Source: Enterococcus sp. PF1-24 (GTDB lineage Bacteria > Bacillota > Bacilli > Lactobacillales > Enterococcaceae). From it: 64,000 nt of DNA. Shown here piece by piece: positions 61,708-64,000 of this stretch; the first letter of the stretch is position 1, and every line of letters begins with the position of its first letter. The translations under genes were made by a program, and so were the position numbers. The notes below the pieces were generated by a model. The model searched no databases, had not been told where the DNA came from, and saw nothing but the letters and a program-made list of their open reading frames with translations. The stretch lies in NCBI RefSeq assembly GCF_029893325.1, contig NZ_JARXWL010000005.1, forward strand, positions 1 through 64,000. Reading direction: 5' to 3'.

Positions 61708-64000
61708 ATGAAAACAATGAAAACAATGGATGGTAATACTGCAGCGGCACATATTTCATATGCTTTTACAGAAGTGGCGGCTATTTATCCTATTACGCCT
61801 AGCTCAACAATGGCGGAAGTAGTAGATGAATGGGCAGAGCACGGACGCAAAAACATTTTTGGTGAAACGGTAAACGTTGTTGAGATGCAATCGGAGGCTG
61901 GTGCAGCGGGTGCTGTCCACGGCTCTTTAAAAACGGGTGTAATGACAACGACTTATACGGCTTCCCAAGGATTATTATTAATGATTCCGAATATGTACAA
62001 AATTGCCGGCGAATTGTTACCGACTGTTTTTCACGTAGCAGCAAGAACGGTTTCAACCAATGCCTTAAGTATTTTTGGTGATCATAGTGACGTAATGGCT
62101 GCTCGTCAAACGGGTTTTTGTATGTTGGCAGAATCAAGTGTTCAAGAAGTAATGGATTTATCAGCGGTAGCTCACCTAGCTAGTGTAGAAGGTAAACTAC
62201 CATTTATGAATTTCTTTGATGGTTTCCGAACAAGTCATGAACTGCAAAAAATTGAAGTGATTGATTATGATGATTTAAAAGCCATGGTTAACTGGCAAGC
62301 TTTAGAAGAATTTCGTCAACAAGGGATGAACCCCAATCGTCCAAATACATCAGGAACTGCGCAAAATCCTGATATTCATTTCCAACAAAGAGAAACAGTT
62401 AATAAGTTTTATGATGAAATGCCAGCAATTGTTCAAAAATATATGGGCAAAATTAATGATTTACGGGGCACAAATTATGATTTAACAACTTATTATGGTG
62501 ATCCAGAAGCAACAGAAGTCATTATTGCAATGGGTTCTGCTGGACCGACAATCGAGCAAACAGTGGATTATTTAAATGCCAATGGCCGTAAAGTTGGTTT
62601 TATTAACGTTCATTTATATCGTCCATTCCCAGCTGAAAACTTATTAGAAAAATTACCAACAACAGTTGAAAAAGTAGCTGTTTTAGACCGTACAAAAGAA
62701 CCTGGTTCAGATGGTGAACCATTGCTGTTAGATGTTCAAAGCGTCCTATATCGTCATATTAATCGTCCAATTGTGATTGGTGGTCGTTATGGTATCGCCT
62801 CTAAAGATGTAACCCCAGATCAAATCGTAGCAGTTTATGATCATTTATTATTACCTGCTAACGAAATGAAAATGCGCTTTACTATTGGTATTAATGATGA
62901 TGTGACACATTTATCATTACCAATGACTGAAGTGTTAGATTTAACCCCTGAATCAACTTTTCAAGCAAAATTCTGGGGCTTTGGTTCAGATGGTACAGTT
63001 GGTGCCAATAAACAAGCGATTAAAATTATCGGAAATAACACGGATGATTACGCTCAAGCATATTTTGCCTATGATTCTAAAAAATCAGGCGGTTTGACAG
63101 TCTCTCATTTACGTTTTGGTAAAGAACCGATTCGTTCCATTTATAATGTTGAAGGAGCGGACTTTATTGGTTGTCATAATGCAGCTTATATTCATCAATA
63201 TGATTTGTTGAAAGGGCTAAAAGATGGCGGAACCTTCCTATTAAATACCGTTTGGGATAAAGATAAAGTTTTACGTTTATTGCCTAACCGTTTGAAACGC
63301 TATTTAGGTCAACATAATATTAATTTCTACATTATTAATGGGATGGAAATTGCTCAAAAATTAGGTTTAGGCCGTAGAATTAATACTGTCATGTCAGCCG
63401 CGTTCTTTGAAGTAACTGATATTATGGATCGCGAAACATTTTTACCATTATTAAAAGACGAAGTAAATACCGCTTATGGTAAAAAATCAATGAAGATTGT
63501 TGAAAGTAACTGGCAAGCAATTGATGAAACTTTCAACTCATTAGTTAAAATTGAAATCCCAGCTGACTGGGCAACTTTAGAGTTAGATGCGCCAAAACCT
63601 GTTGATACAGATCGTCCTAAATTTATTCAAAATATTTTAGACCCAATTAATCGTCAAGAAGGGAATCAACTTTCTGTCAACGATTTAATTGAAAATGGCA
63701 TGTTAGGTGGCGTGATTCCAAACGGAACTGCGGCTTATGAAAAACGCGGAATTGCTTTAGAAGTGCCTGAATGGATTTCAGATAAATGTACCATGTGTAA
63801 TGAATGTGCTTTTGTTTGTCCACATGCGGCTATTCGACCATTCCTTGCTGATGACGAAGAAATGGAAGCAGCACCAGAAGGCTTTATCGTGCGTGATATG
63901 CGTGGCGCTGATGGTTTGAAATATCGTATTCAAGTTTCTTTAGAAGACTGTACAGGCTGTGGTCTTTGTGTAGAAGTTTGTCCGGCTAAAGAAAAAGCTT
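61708..64000 (+). CDS. nifJ: Pyruvate:ferredoxin (flavodoxin) oxidoreductase, 3' end beyond window
   Basis: The visible 764 codons cover the N-terminal two thirds of a single-chain PFOR (about 1,170-1,200 residues in the family). Domains seen are domain I (about 1-255, with YPITPSST and VEMQSEAGAAGAVHG), domain II (about 256-410), domain III (about 415-620, KFWGFGSDGTVGANKQ) and the ferredoxin-type domain with CTMCNECAFVCPH and CTGCGLCVEVCP. The TPP-binding C-terminus is missing. The frame is open to the window end. ATG 61708 is preceded by GAGAGG. It oxidises pyruvate plus CoA to acetyl-CoA and reduces ferredoxin or flavodoxin. Confidence 0.93.
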   Translation, partial: MKTMKTMDGNTAAAHISYAFTEVAAIYPITPSSTMAEVVDEWAEHGRKNIFGETVNVVEMQSEAGAAGAVHGSLKTGVMTTTYTASQGLLLMIPNMYKIAGELLPTVFHVAARTVSTNALSIFGDHSDVMAARQTGFCMLAESSVQEVMDLSAVAHLASVEGKLPFMNFFDGFRTSHELQKIEVIDYDDLKAMVNWQALEEFRQQGMNPNRPNTSGTAQNPDIHFQQRETVNKFYDEMPAIVQKYMGKINDLRGTNYDLTTYYGDPEATEVIIAMGSAGPTIEQTVDYLNANGRKVGFINVHLYRPFPAENLLEKLPTTVEKVAVLDRTKEPGSDGEPLLLDVQSVLYRHINRPIVIGGRYGIASKDVTPDQIVAVYDHLLLPANEMKMRFTIGINDDVTHLSLPMTEVLDLTPESTFQAKFWGFGSDGTVGANKQAIKIIGNNTDDYAQAYFAYDSKKSGGLTVSHLRFGKEPIRSIYNVEGADFIGCHNAAYIHQYDLLKGLKDGGTFLLNTVWDKDKVLRLLPNRLKRYLGQHNINFYIINGMEIAQKLGLGRRINTVMSAAFFEVTDIMDRETFLPLLKDEVNTAYGKKSMKIVESNWQAIDETFNSLVKIEIPADWATLELDAPKPVDTDRPKFIQNILDPINRQEGNQLSVNDLIENGMLGGVIPNGTAAYEKRGIALEVPEWISDKCTMCNECAFVCPHAAIRPFLADDEEMEAAPEGFIVRDMRGADGLKYRIQVSLEDCTGCGLCVEVCPAKEKA

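Overview
The window is low-GC, lactic-acid-bacterium type Firmicute DNA, most likely from Enterococcus or a close relative in the Enterococcaceae. The reasons are the walR-walK-walH-walI-walJ cluster, class Ib nrdHIEF, a double-domain feoA with feoB, several oppA lipoproteins with one oppBCDF set, a CIRCE-controlled groESL, frequent GTG and TTG starts with strong GGAGG ribosome binding sites, and sigma-A promoters with 16-17 base spacers. Genus is inferred from gene content only. I see no phage, insertion sequence or CRISPR array. This is core chromosome.

Layout. (1) 1-2240: a c-di-AMP-type CBS/ACT protein on the minus strand, then rpmG, secE and nusG. (2) 2370-9600: a PotABCD-type ABC importer in the order permease-permease-ATPase-lipoprotein, then two overlapping amidohydrolases (adenine deaminase type and MTA/SAH deaminase type), which suggests purine-related uptake and salvage. 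(3) 9600-11153: L-serine dehydratase genes on the minus strand. (4) 11349-13940: rplK-rplA and rplJ-rplL with three RNA leaders: two copies of an L1-binding-site mimic and an L10 leader with attenuator. (5) 13970-24700: three tandem oppA paralogues, each with its own promoter and terminator, then oppBCDF. (6) 24750-27290: nagB with two operator-like sites, a tyrosine phosphatase and a HAD phosphatase. (7) 27283-31013: nrdHIEF on the minus strand with paired NrdR boxes. (8) 31255-34150: Fur-controlled feoA-feoB plus a 42-residue Cys-rich protein gene overlapping feoB. (9) 34398-37833: a coiled-coil protein, a beta-lactamase-fold serine hydrolase, degV and a DUF1836 gene. (10) 38044-44273: tRNA-Lys(CTT) and the wal cluster, with a small two-helix membrane protein between walI and walJ. 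(11) 44277-49856: a cysteine hydrolase, groESL, a MerR/TipAS regulator, a Cof-type phosphatase and two tandem DUF1827-like paralogues. (12) 50034-55222: NAD salvage (nicotinate phosphoribosyltransferase, NAD synthetase), an LtaS-type sulfatase-fold enzyme and a TtcA-like PP-loop protein. (13) 55275-58360: a yybP-ykoY (Mn2+) riboswitch in front of a P-type cation ATPase. (14) 58389-64000: an unknown anchored protein and, from a promoter carrying an exact PerR-type box, an NfnAB-like flavoprotein pair followed by pyruvate:ferredoxin oxidoreductase, cut by the window end.

The most informative material is regulatory: L1 rRNA mimics before both rplK and rplA, the PerR-type box on the -10 of the ferredoxin-linked operon, paired operators flanking the nagB promoter, a 19-base-spacer MerR promoter, NrdR boxes 31 bases apart, a near-consensus Fur box, CIRCE and the Mn2+ riboswitch. 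Metal and redox control recurs (Fur, PerR-like, Mn2+ riboswitch, NrdR). No wholly new system is evident. The best candidates for undescribed biology are the importer/deaminase locus, the ferredoxin-NADPH module, the structured repeat-containing region after groEL, and the small extra gene inside the wal cluster.
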